Shown one piece after another: positions 7,075-15,542 of a DNA stretch of 23,578 nucleotides. Where the stretch lies: assembly GCA_033283165.1 (NCBI GenBank), contig JAWMQL010000014.1:1-23578 (forward strand), given 5' to 3'. Each line of letters starts with the position of its first letter. Within the stretch, counting starts at the first letter, position 1. Position numbers and translations under genes: made by a program. The notes beneath the pieces were generated by a model, which was not told where the DNA came from, did no database searches, and saw only the letters and a list, made by a program, of their open reading frames with translations. The DNA comes from JAWMQL01 sp033283165 (lineage in GTDB: Bacteria; Pseudomonadota; Gammaproteobacteria; Pseudomonadales; Halieaceae).

Positions 7075-8745
7075 CTACTTCACCAGTTCTGCCGCGCCGG
7101 TGTCATCCAGACTGGGCATGGCTGGCATGCCGATCGTGTACTCGCCCAACCACTTGTTGACGCTTACTGGCTCGAAGCGACCCTTTTCCTCAACCGGGAA
7201 GCGGATTGGCTGACCAGGTTTTACGGGCAGTACCTCGCCGTTGTTGACAACAACCGTGCCGTTTACGATCACATAGGGAATGCCCGTTGGCGGAAGACCG
7301 TTTTCACCGAAGGAGTAAGTCGAATTGGACTTTACAGTCTCAGGGTTGAACAGCGTAAGGTCGGCAACTTTACCCTCCTGCACACGGCCACGCTCTTTCA
7401 TCGCTTCCAGCCCTGTATCGCCGAGGCGCTTCGCATTCCAGTAGCTGAGTTGCGACAGGGTGAACATGAGCGGCACGCCGATTTCGCGAGCAAGGTGCAG
7501 CGTCTCTGCGTAGGCGCTGGCGGTGCGGGGATGGCCGGCGTAGCGCGTGACATCTGCTTCATAGGGCAACAGTTTGCCGTGCTCATCATTACCGGGAGAT
7601 GCATCCGAGGCGACTACCATTTCCGGGATGGTCAGCCAGTACTTCAACCATTTCTGGCGCGGTGGTATGTGCACAACGATGTTATAGCCTGGCTTCTCTT
7701 TCACCATCGCCAGGAACTCTTCTTTGCTCAGAAATTTCGATGTACCCGGATCAAAGATGGTGTCTTCGTATTTGTAACCGTTAAGGTCTTCCCATACCTC
7801 GGGGCGCAGGAAGTCGGCACTGATCCATGTCAGTCCAGCCGCGTAAGGGTAATATTCGCCCCACACGTTGTAGCCCTGAGCTCGCGCCATCTGCAGCTTC
7901 TCTTCGTTTTCCCACCAGCCGTAATCGTTGTCGTGCGCCAGAATCAGCGGTGCTTTAAGCAGCATCGCATTGACCAATACTTCATCCAGGCCAATCGTCG
8001 CCTCGGTGGGTGTCTGCGACTGGATGTGGAAACGGGTGTGGACGGATGAGAGTCGGCCATAGCGCCCCGCTGTGCGCTGCGCTTCAAACTGCTCGTAGCT
8101 GGTCACTCCTCGCTGAAAATAGGCCGACGTGATGCCTATACCGATAGCGCCCTGGCGAAGATCCTCGTCCATCAGCTTCATGATCTGGTTCATCTGCTCG
8201 ATGCTACTGCGAGTCACAGCCCACCCTTGCACGCCGTCCTGGGCGCTCTGAGCAATGACCCCCTGGCCGTTTCTTGCGTCGAGTATCTCAGTGACTTTTA
8301 CTTCGGGATCGTGCACCAGAATTCGCGCGAAGAGCATGGAGCTCGTTGTGCCGTAGTTCACCTGCCAGCCTTCTTTCGCTCTTCTTTCATACCAATCGCC
8401 CACGGGGGTTGCACCCGCCTCGAGGTCCATGCCTGTGGTGACACCACCGGCCACCGCCATCTTGGTCGCAAACGCATCCTGTGCATGGAAATGCGTGTCG
8501 ATAAAACCGGGCGCCACCACCAGACCGGTGGCATCAATCATCTCCTTGCCCTTGATCGAACTCTTGGTGATTTTGGCAATCTTGCCGTCCTTGATGCCGA
8601 CATTGCGGAGCCCGTCGAACTGGGTTTCGGGATCCATGACCCGGCCATTGTTGATGACGATGTCATACTCCTTTGCCAAACAGCCTCCGGCGGTCAGCAA
8701 ACACAGCAGCGATAACAGTATCTTGCGGTAAAAGTACTTTTTCAT
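7075..8745 (-). CDS. Exported N-acyl-D-amino-acid deacylase-like amidohydrolase (A1)
   Basis: A 556-residue tandem paralogue of the protein at 5351-7012, with the same order of motifs: GFIDTHFH (H85, H87), MDLEAG in place of the D-aminoacylase Cys motif, SVHTR, LAHDND, VVASDA and the ADLTLFNP C-terminal block. The frame is open from 8778, but the ATG at 8745 follows a GAGGGAAGG purine run and begins a clean signal sequence, so it is preferred. The signal ends TAGGCLAKEYD. It can be read as a normal cut after CLA or as a weak lipoprotein box (AGGC, with Ala rather than Leu at -3), so membrane anchoring is possible. The 23 bp between its upstream open frame and the M19 gene, or 60 bp from the chosen start, indicate one transcript. 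Both copies keep all visible metal ligands and appear functional. Confidence 0.88.
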   Translation of the reverse strand: MKKYFYRKILLSLLCLLTAGGCLAKEYDIVINNGRVMDPETQFDGLRNVGIKDGKIAKITKSSIKGKEMIDATGLVVAPGFIDTHFHAQDAFATKMAVAGGVTTGMDLEAGATPVGDWYERRAKEGWQVNYGTTSSMLFARILVHDPEVKVTEILDARNGQGVIAQSAQDGVQGWAVTRSSIEQMNQIMKLMDEDLRQGAIGIGITSAYFQRGVTSYEQFEAQRTAGRYGRLSSVHTRFHIQSQTPTEATIGLDEVLVNAMLLKAPLILAHDNDYGWWENEEKLQMARAQGYNVWGEYYPYAAGLTWISADFLRPEVWEDLNGYKYEDTIFDPGTSKFLSKEEFLAMVKEKPGYNIVVHIPPRQKWLKYWLTIPEMVVASDASPGNDEHGKLLPYEADVTRYAGHPRTASAYAETLHLAREIGVPLMFTLSQLSYWNAKRLGDTGLEAMKERGRVQEGKVADLTLFNPETVKSNSTYSFGENGLPPTGIPYVIVNGTVVVNNGEVLPVKPGQPIRFPVEEKGRFEPVSVNKWLGEYTIGMPAMPSLDDTGAAELVK

Positions 8746-8805
8746 TTTCCTTCCCTCATGGACACCAGGCCCATGCAAAAATATGTTTCTTTCAATAACC
8801 GCTGT

Positions 8806-10131
8806 CTAGACCCATACTTCCTTGATGACCCGGTACATATTGCCGCCAAGGAATTTGCCGCAGTCTTCTTCCGAGTAACCGTTCTCCAGCATCTTGTCGA
8901 CCAGTGCGGCCACTATCTGGTAGGGAGCCGGTGTGGGTACGCCTTTCGCGCCCATCGCCGCGCTGTAACCGCCATCAGGGAAAACCGCTGCCCCCATTGG
9001 CGTTTGAATCAGGGAAGCAGTGAAATCGATATCGGGAATGAAATCGGAACCGAAACCGACATGTTCAATACCCACCAGATTCGCGATGTAATCAATGTGA
9101 CGGAACACGGCATCGGTGGTGAGAATGTCCGGGTTGGATTTATCGACAAAGGCACCCACCAAATTAAGGGAACAGACACCACCACTCTCAGCCAAGGCCT
9201 TGATCACCGCGTCGGTGTGGCTGCGCGGGTAGTCCGCGATAGCCATTGCGACCGAATGCGAGGAGATGACGGGTTGGCTGCTGCGTTCGATAGCGTCCAG
9301 TGAAGTCCGCTCGCCAGTATGGCTGACATCCACCAGCATGCCGTAGCGATTGTAGGCGTCGATCAATTGTTTTCCATAGGCCGTCAGGCCAGCATTGGCG
9401 GTCTCAAAACACCCGTCACCAACGGCATTGCGCTGGTTGTAGGCGAGAAGGCAGTAGCCATAGCCCAGTTGCCGCCACAGCCCAACCATATCCACATCAT
9501 TGGCAAATAACGCAGTACCCTGGTGGGTAAAGAACACACCGAGCTTGTTTTCCTTGATTGCCGTATCGACGTCACTGGCTGTGCGTACAACCTTGTATTG
9601 ATCCGGCCGCTCGCTGATTTTGTTGAGGTAAAACATTAGTGCCCCTGCAACACCCTTGATCGAAGCATCCAGGGAATCTGCCGATGGGCAAAGTGCCAGC
9701 ACTTTGAATCCTGCGGCCCTGCAACGATCCATTTCATCGTGAAATTCCGGGGCCTCACGGCTGGACCACTGGTCGGGCCAAATACCGGACCACAGGGTAT
9801 CCATCGCTGTGGACTCCTTCACAATCATTTTTGCCTTGGCGGACGCAGGATATTTATGGGACCTTTGAGGGATGTTCGAGTAATCCTTGATCTCAAACTC
9901 AGGGATGCTGACTGAGGAATTGGTGGGTGGTATATCGGCAGCCGCAGCGTTGTTGGATCTGAAAACAAGACTGCTGGCTGCCACTCCCCCCATAGCTGTA
10001 AATGCTTGCATGAATGCACGCCTGGTAGAACCTGGGGGTGTCGGAAAGTCTATGATGTCCCAGTCGGTGTCGTCAGTAGCCGGAATCCCGGGCTCACTGT
10101 GTGCTACTTCGCTTTCTGTTTTCTCCGTCAT
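8806..10131 (-). CDS. Tat-exported M19 (renal dipeptidase-like) protein
   Basis: A 441-residue member of peptidase family M19, whose typical enzymes are two-zinc dipeptidases that also accept D-residues and beta-lactams. A twin-arginine motif (STRRAFM, R37 and R38) precedes a short hydrophobic stretch, so it is probably exported folded through Tat. Family landmarks are H271 (LVDVSH), H292 (SSHS) and D363 (GFGSDF). However, the first half of the metal site is altered: the usual HxD near the N-terminus reads AMD (A109, D111), and the Glu that normally bridges the two metals appears as Gln (Q204 in THQGTAL). It may bind one metal, use other ligands, or have another role. The ATG at 10131 has a GGAGG site 11 bases upstream. 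It lies between amidohydrolases B1 and A1. Confidence 0.85.
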   Translation of the reverse strand: MTEKTESEVAHSEPGIPATDDTDWDIIDFPTPPGSTRRAFMQAFTAMGGVAASSLVFRSNNAAAADIPPTNSSVSIPEFEIKDYSNIPQRSHKYPASAKAKMIVKESTAMDTLWSGIWPDQWSSREAPEFHDEMDRCRAAGFKVLALCPSADSLDASIKGVAGALMFYLNKISERPDQYKVVRTASDVDTAIKENKLGVFFTHQGTALFANDVDMVGLWRQLGYGYCLLAYNQRNAVGDGCFETANAGLTAYGKQLIDAYNRYGMLVDVSHTGERTSLDAIERSSQPVISSHSVAMAIADYPRSHTDAVIKALAESGGVCSLNLVGAFVDKSNPDILTTDAVFRHIDYIANLVGIEHVGFGSDFIPDIDFTASLIQTPMGAAVFPDGGYSAAMGAKGVPTPAPYQIVAALVDKMLENGYSEEDCGKFLGGNMYRVIKEVWV

Positions 10132-10196
10132 TTGAGAAAAATCCTCCGGGTTACGTGAGAAATATAGATAGCAGCGCTATTCAAAAATAGTGCGCC

Positions 10197-11552
10197 CTAA
10201 TTGACTGTGTTCTTGTAGATATTCCCATCCTTCATGATCATGACGAAGTTGTTCTCCGGATCGGCCACCAGATCGAGGTTCTCGAGCGGATTGCCGTCTG
10301 CGAGAAGGAGGTCGGCCAGGGCGCCTTCCTTCACAACGCCAAGTTCACCGGGATAGGGATTTCGCGGCCCGCTCAACTTAAGCAGTTGGGCGTTGTCATA
10401 GGTGGCCATTTTCAGCGCTTCGTAGGTGGTATACCAGCGCTTGAGCTTGGCCAGCAGCTTACCGTGTTTTAAACAAAGTTCAGGATCGAAGATGACGTCC
10501 GTACCCCAGGCGGTCTTCACACCATATTTCTTGGCCATTGCGTAAGCGTGGTCCGTACCCTCTGTAACCTGCTCGAACTTCTGTTGATTGACCGAACCTT
10601 CGGGAAAAGGAATGGCGTCCTTATCGTTGAGGATGGGTTGAATACTGAGCCATACATCATTCTTGGCCATCAGTTTGGCCGTATCTTCGGTTATTAACAT
10701 GCCGTGTTCTATAGACTTCACACCCGCCTTAATCGCCATTTGAACCGCTTCGTCACTAAAAGCGTGAACTGCTACGTAGGTGTTCCACTCGTCAGCGGCT
10801 TCGACTGCGGCTTTGAGTTCCTCCAAAGAGTATTGCCTGACGTCGAGCGGATCGAGGTCAGAAGACACACCGCCACCTGCCGTGAGTTTGATCTGGGTTG
10901 CCCCGCGACGTAACTGCTGACGTACTGCACGATAGACTTCAGGAACACCATCCGCGATGATCGCATGGCCAGATGTCTCCAGGTAGGGGGCGTGGTTTGG
11001 CTCTAGTCCTGGCCGAAAATCCGCATGTCCGGAGGTCTGACTGACCAGCGCCCCGGAAGGATAGATGCGGGCCCCGGGAATAATCCCTTGGTCAATAGCT
11101 TCTTTCAATCCAAAGGTATTACCACCAATATCACGCAAGGTGGTAAAACCGCGCAGCAGGTCTTCCTCAGCAGTCTGCGCTGCCATGATGCCCAGGTAGA
11201 AGGCGTCCTTCGTCATAACTTCCGCCACGGAGAGCTTGGCCCACATCATGTGCCAGTGCATATCGATGAGCCCGGGCATGAGCGTCTTCCCGGCCGCGTC
11301 GATCACCGTCGCGCCCTGTGGTGCGGTGATGTTGGGCTTAATGCTGGCGATTTTGTTGCCTTCGACCAGCACACTCATCGGTTCGGACAATTTTGGGGAA
11401 GTGCCATTGAAGATGCGGGCGTTGGTGATGAGGGTCGGCTTGGACTCTGGAGCCGAGGCAGCCTGTGCGGTAACGCTGCTACCGATAAGGGTTGTTGCGA
11501 GTGCCGCGGCGGCAGCGCCAGCGACGAGGACTCGTCGATAGAAGTTAGTCAT
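10197..11552 (-). CDS. Exported amidohydrolase, ochratoxinase/prolidase-like (B1)
   Basis: A paralogue of the protein at 3949-5286 in the same amidohydrolase branch. The frame opens at 11573, but a GGAGGAG site lies inside its first codons and points to the ATG at 11552, giving 451 residues; numbers here count from 11573. The signal peptide runs to about residue 39 (VTAQA). Ligands: H106 and H108 (DMHWH), K229 (TQIKLTAGGG), H270, H290 (IEHG) and D359 (GTDV). The SGHADFR signature is present. A short extra segment (about 187-206, EPNHAPYLETSGH region) replaces the one in the paralogue near the active-site rim, which suggests different substrate choice. It follows the M20 gene by 50 bp and precedes the M19 gene by 65 bp. 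An amide-bond hydrolase of the periplasm; the exact substrate is not known. Confidence 0.9.
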   Translation of the reverse strand: MTNFYRRVLVAGAAAAALATTLIGSSVTAQAASAPESKPTLITNARIFNGTSPKLSEPMSVLVEGNKIASIKPNITAPQGATVIDAAGKTLMPGLIDMHWHMMWAKLSVAEVMTKDAFYLGIMAAQTAEEDLLRGFTTLRDIGGNTFGLKEAIDQGIIPGARIYPSGALVSQTSGHADFRPGLEPNHAPYLETSGHAIIADGVPEVYRAVRQQLRRGATQIKLTAGGGVSSDLDPLDVRQYSLEELKAAVEAADEWNTYVAVHAFSDEAVQMAIKAGVKSIEHGMLITEDTAKLMAKNDVWLSIQPILNDKDAIPFPEGSVNQQKFEQVTEGTDHAYAMAKKYGVKTAWGTDVIFDPELCLKHGKLLAKLKRWYTTYEALKMATYDNAQLLKLSGPRNPYPGELGVVKEGALADLLLADGNPLENLDLVADPENNFVMIMKDGNIYKNTVN

Positions 11553-11602
11553 CTCCCGTTCTCCTCCGTTCATAATCTACGGGTGTGAGAGCAGTCTGTG
11601 CT

Positions 11603-13129
11603 TTACATCGCGTCGAGGTTTTCGAATATCCGGTAAAAGAAGCCAATGGTTTTTGCGTATTCATCCAACAGGAGACGCTCGTTCACCCCGTGAAACCCTT
11701 CGAATTCCTTGATATTTTCGAGCTGCAGCGCGGTAATAGTGAAGGTGTCCGGAGCAAATGGCCGGGCCTGGAAATGTTTGGAATCGGAGCCGCCGATCAC
11801 GAAGAAGGGCGCAACAATCAGGTCATTCCCCCAGGTCTGGCGGATCGTCTTTTCGAGCGCCCGGTAGGCATCGGTGTCGGGATTGGCAATGGCGGTCGCG
11901 GGGGTGGAGGCGGAGATATCCCTCACCGTGATGCGATCATCCCCAATGGCATCCTTCACGTGCTTGATGATCACTTCGGGCGTATCCCCTGGCATGGGTC
12001 GGAAATTGACCACGGCCGTCGCGGAAGGTGGCAGGACATTGTCTTTGGTTCCGGCGTTGAACATGGTGACGGCGATGGTGGTGTGCAGCATGGCCCGTGT
12101 GACCTGGTTTTTGGCCATCACTTCTATGAACTGCTTTTCGAGGTCGGTCATTTGACCGTCCTTGCCGAAGGCGACTGCCTTGTACATAGGTTGTTGCTCT
12201 TCCGGCAGCTCGGGACCCATATAGCGATATTGCGAGCGCACGGCCGGATGAATCCTGTAGGGGAATTGCGCAGCCTCCAGCTTGGTAATGGCTTCCGCAA
12301 GGATACCGATATTCGATTCCTCGGGCGGCTGTGACGAGTGGCCGCCAACGGCGTGAATGGCAAGCTCGAGGCTGAGATAGCCCTTCTGCGCGATACCAAT
12401 CAGCGCGGTATTGTCCGGAATACCGGGGAACAGGCCGGGGATGAGCGGCGCCGACTCGTCCATCACAAAGGCGAAGCGCTTGATGCCCCGCTTTTCGAGT
12501 GTTTCGGCGATGAAGCGGGCGCCCTCTGGCCCGCCCACTTCCTCGTCCTGGCCAAAGACGAAATACATCGTCCGCCTGGGCTTCCAGCCCTCCTTGATCT
12601 TCATTTCCGCGGCTTCGAGGATGCCGTGGATCTGGTTCTTATCGTCCACCACGCCGCGGCCCCAGATGTAGCCATCGGCGATCGTCCCGGCAAAAGGATC
12701 CTGGAGCCACTGGTCACGCGAATCTTCCGGCACCGGGACCGCATCCATATGTGCATAGAACAGTACAGGTTCCGCTTTCGGATCGGTCCCCTGCCAGGTG
12801 TACAGAAGGCTGTAAGGCCGGGGGTCCCCGAGGACCTCCCGCTTCAGCGTCTTGGTCACATTGGGGTAGGATTCCGCCAGGAAGGCGTGATAGTCGGTGA
12901 ACGCCTTGGTATCGAAGTCGTCCCTGTCCTGGTTCGAGATAGTGCGGAACTGCACGGCCCGGGACAGGCGCTTCGCGGCGCCGTCGATATCGACATCGAT
13001 GGTAGTTTGCTCGATGCCCTGCATCTGCATCGATGAAAAGTCCTGACTTCCGTAGCTCGTTGAGGAAAGGCCAATGCCGAGAAGAGTCGCCAACAAATAT
13101 TTCGTTACGCATTTTTTTGACGTGTTCAT
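11603..13129 (-). CDS. Exported M20 hydrolase, PM20D1/carboxypeptidase S-like
   Basis: A 508-residue two-zinc peptidase of family M20. A signal peptide covers residues 1 to about 27. Visible site residues: H127 (YAHMDAVPV), D162 (GRGVVDDKNQ), E196 and E197 (GQDEEVGG), D224 (FVMDE) and the C-terminal His H480 in the FHGVNER motif. That last motif, with GGSDSKHF before it, is typical of the PM20D1 and yeast carboxypeptidase S branch. Members of the branch cut peptides or, in the case of PM20D1, make and break N-acyl amino acids. The dimerisation domain sits at about 245-385. An AGGAG site stands nine bases before the ATG. It follows the serine hydrolase gene by 82 bp. In this context an N-acyl amino acid or dipeptide is a reasonable substrate, but that is inference. 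Confidence 0.9.
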   Translation of the reverse strand: MNTSKKCVTKYLLATLLGIGLSSTSYGSQDFSSMQMQGIEQTTIDVDIDGAAKRLSRAVQFRTISNQDRDDFDTKAFTDYHAFLAESYPNVTKTLKREVLGDPRPYSLLYTWQGTDPKAEPVLFYAHMDAVPVPEDSRDQWLQDPFAGTIADGYIWGRGVVDDKNQIHGILEAAEMKIKEGWKPRRTMYFVFGQDEEVGGPEGARFIAETLEKRGIKRFAFVMDESAPLIPGLFPGIPDNTALIGIAQKGYLSLELAIHAVGGHSSQPPEESNIGILAEAITKLEAAQFPYRIHPAVRSQYRYMGPELPEEQQPMYKAVAFGKDGQMTDLEKQFIEVMAKNQVTRAMLHTTIAVTMFNAGTKDNVLPPSATAVVNFRPMPGDTPEVIIKHVKDAIGDDRITVRDISASTPATAIANPDTDAYRALEKTIRQTWGNDLIVAPFFVIGGSDSKHFQARPFAPDTFTITALQLENIKEFEGFHGVNERLLLDEYAKTIGFFYRIFENLDAM

Positions 13130-13211
13130 TTCGGGTTATCTCCTGATCAAATATCTTGCTGCATTGCACATTAAAATTTGCACCGTTCGACAGACAGTCT
13201 GCTTGGTCGTT

Positions 13212-14561
13212 CTATTCAAACGACTTGGCAATCTGCCGCGCCATAATCTCTTCCTGCTGCTTTCCGGTGCTGAACCATACTACGACAGTGTCCGCTGAGG
13301 GAGAGATGTAGATTCCCTGCCCACCGACACCACCTTTGTAGAAATCCCCATCAGGGAATACGATATCCCACTGATCACGGTTGCTCAGCCCTTTGATGTC
13401 AGGAAAAGAACGCTGTAACTCCTTACCCACGAAACCGCCGAGATAGATTTCCGGTTTACCGCCATGTTGAATCGAGTCAATGAGTGCAGGCGGAATGATT
13501 CGCTCCTGGGAGACCTTGTTCCAACTCGGGGTATAGATCATGGCGAATCGGCCCATGTCGCGCAGCGTGGTGTTGATGAATCCCCAGGCATTGCCGTACC
13601 CTTGCTTGGTCACACTGACAAACGCATCATTCTGCGCGCCGATCTTGCGCCATACCCGGTCTCCGAACACCTCGTTCAGTGTCTGCCCGGTTACCTCGTT
13701 TATGATGAGTTCCAGCACGAAGGGGTTGATGGAGTTGTATTCGAAAACCGTGTGCCCGGGTTTGACCTTCTTCATGTTGCGCAGTACATCGATCGGCGAC
13801 TGGTTAAGTTTTTGCTTGTCTTCAAACAGTCCCAGGCTTACCGCCCACTTGTACCAGCCGCGCTCGGGGTTGATCCGGGCATCGTCGTTGGGTTCCTCGT
13901 GTTCGGTAGAATCCAGGCCGGTGGCCATGTCCAGCGTTTCCTGGACCGTCACCTCGTCCCAATTGGAGCCTTTAAGCTCCTCAACATAGTCGCTCACCGG
14001 CTTGTTAACGTCGATCTTGCCCTCCAGTGCCAGCAACGCAACCAGGGTGCCCGGGACAACCTTGCTGCAGGAAAACCACTGGTGTTTGTCGAAAGGGCGC
14101 ATGGTCTTGTAGCGCTCGTAAACCACGTTACCCTTGTGCAACACCAGCAATGCGTCCATGTTGCTGGTGTCGAAATGCCCTGCAACCGTTTCCGGCGCCT
14201 TGCCCGGGCGAGTGAATTTTACCTCCCCGATCTTCGGATCAATTTTCTCTGGCAAATTGCTGATGGGGCCGTCGCGATCAATCTGCATGGTGTACTGAAA
14301 CGCCGACATGTTCTGCCAGGCATAGAGCGTCTTGTCACTGGCAACCTGGATTTGAACCACGTTGGCAGGAGTGTGAAAGTACTCAAAAATGTCGCGCACT
14401 TCCGCTATAGGCGTGTCCCTCGATACGATGGGCTCCTGAGCCAAAGCGGGCACTAAGCACTGGGTAGCTAACAGGATAGCCCCGGCCGACCTGGCCAGGC
14501 AGTTGGAGAGTTGCAAACGAGGTCTCCGGCGAATCTGCTCTGACAAGTTGATAAGTCTCAT
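13212..14561 (-). CDS. Exported serine hydrolase, class C beta-lactamase fold
   Basis: A 449-residue protein of the beta-lactamase/S12 superfamily. A long signal peptide ends near residue 41 (VPALA). The catalytic SxxK is S164-C-S-K167, the YxS element is Y275-N-S277 in place of YxN, and the third element is the GGVGGQG block at 410-416, as in esterase- and amidase-type members such as 6-aminohexanoate-dimer hydrolase, D-aminopeptidases and EstB-like enzymes. The form of these motifs makes a true resistance beta-lactamase unlikely. An N-terminal domain of about 80 residues before the fold has no recognised match. A GAGGA site stands before the ATG, and only 18 bp separate it from the upstream gene, indicating coupled expression. 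Likely an amide or ester hydrolase in the periplasm. Confidence 0.88.
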   Translation of the reverse strand: MRLINLSEQIRRRPRLQLSNCLARSAGAILLATQCLVPALAQEPIVSRDTPIAEVRDIFEYFHTPANVVQIQVASDKTLYAWQNMSAFQYTMQIDRDGPISNLPEKIDPKIGEVKFTRPGKAPETVAGHFDTSNMDALLVLHKGNVVYERYKTMRPFDKHQWFSCSKVVPGTLVALLALEGKIDVNKPVSDYVEELKGSNWDEVTVQETLDMATGLDSTEHEEPNDDARINPERGWYKWAVSLGLFEDKQKLNQSPIDVLRNMKKVKPGHTVFEYNSINPFVLELIINEVTGQTLNEVFGDRVWRKIGAQNDAFVSVTKQGYGNAWGFINTTLRDMGRFAMIYTPSWNKVSQERIIPPALIDSIQHGGKPEIYLGGFVGKELQRSFPDIKGLSNRDQWDIVFPDGDFYKGGVGGQGIYISPSADTVVVWFSTGKQQEEIMARQIAKSFE

Positions 14562-14579
14562 TTTTTATTCCTCAAAAAT

Positions 14580-15437
14580 TCATCCCCAGGGCAGAGGCAC
14601 AACCGGCGCGACAATAAATCGGATTTGATAATCGGGACCAAAAGTATCGGGGGATTCTATGTATTCCCAGTACTCCAGACCGAACTTCCACGGTGTTTTA
14701 CCAATGATCGTGGTCTTGTTAATGCCAATACCAACTGGGAACGTCCAGCGCTGCCCGCTCTCGGCTTCGTGATCGTAGGAGAATGTTGGTCCAGATCGCA
14801 GTTGCCAGCCGTCTTTTAGATTCACAACCCAAAAATACTGCCCGGCAGTCACATTGGTATCGACGTCGTCGTCTCCGGCAACATCCCACTGATGGGTGAG
14901 CAACAACCCGAAGGCTCCCCAGGGCTTGACAATCGCCACCAGTGCTTCCGGCCCCAGGGCCCATTGATCCTTACCAAAGGCATCATCTGTAGCGGTGGGT
15001 AATGTCCCGACTATACCTCCAATAGCGACCAGGCCATTTGAAAAGGTTTTACCCACACCCACATCGAAACCGATATCGCCCAGCTCCCAATCCAGCTCAT
15101 CGTACCCCCCTGCAACAGGGACATCCTGCTTTATGGCTACGGGAATCGCGGGCCGGGCGAAAAAGTTCATGCCGCTCTCCAGAGGGTAGGGCAGACTGGG
15201 CTGGAATGTCAGGCGCAGGGCACTTTGGTCATCCGCATCAGGAAGATCTCCGTCAAAAGAAATATAGTCCAGGTTAAAATTCATCGTGCCCAGAACGGTA
15301 TTGGGGTTGGCCAGCTCAGCGGCAATTTCTGCGGCTGTTTTCTCCCTGGGTTCTTCTTCTGCCTTGGCAGAACCTGGAAAGCCAATGGAACAGGCAAGTA
15401 CCACAGCACTCAAACACGTGCATTTGATAAACATCAT
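14580..15437 (-). CDS. Outer-membrane barrel-like transporter protein, unknown substrate
   Basis: The frame opens at 15533, but an AAGGGG site seven bases before the ATG at 15437 (followed at once by a second ATG) marks the start of a clean signal peptide (MMFIKCTCLS then a hydrophobic core, cut after SAKA). The mature protein of about 255 residues begins with an acidic helical stretch (EEEPREKTAAEIAAELANP) and continues as repeated amphipathic strands with many Trp, Tyr and Gly, ending IRFIVAPVVPLPWG. It resembles uncharacterised barrel proteins often labelled transporter or neuromedin-U-like in marine bacteria. It sits between the porin and the serine hydrolase, so it may be a second outer-membrane component of the uptake system. 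No direct evidence of what it moves. Confidence 0.75.
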   Translation of the reverse strand: MMFIKCTCLSAVVLACSIGFPGSAKAEEEPREKTAAEIAAELANPNTVLGTMNFNLDYISFDGDLPDADDQSALRLTFQPSLPYPLESGMNFFARPAIPVAIKQDVPVAGGYDELDWELGDIGFDVGVGKTFSNGLVAIGGIVGTLPTATDDAFGKDQWALGPEALVAIVKPWGAFGLLLTHQWDVAGDDDVDTNVTAGQYFWVVNLKDGWQLRSGPTFSYDHEAESGQRWTFPVGIGINKTTIIGKTPWKFGLEYWEYIESPDTFGPDYQIRFIVAPVVPLPWG

Positions 15438-15542
15438 AGGTGTTCCCCTTGCATCTTTTAGTGTGGTCTGCTCCCTTGAGATCGTCATAGTCAGGGTGCC
15501 ACGAAGATTACGGGATGCATCCAGCGCTATCACAGTCAGGCC

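Noticed and set aside
13464..14456. 330-codon plus-strand open frame
   Set aside because: It is antisense to the serine hydrolase gene, which carries SxxK, YxS and GGxGGQ motifs.
13212..14561. Antibiotic-resistance beta-lactamase
   Set aside because: The fold is right, but YNS and GGVGGQ replace the usual YxN and KTG forms, and the context is catabolic. An esterase or amidase is more likely.
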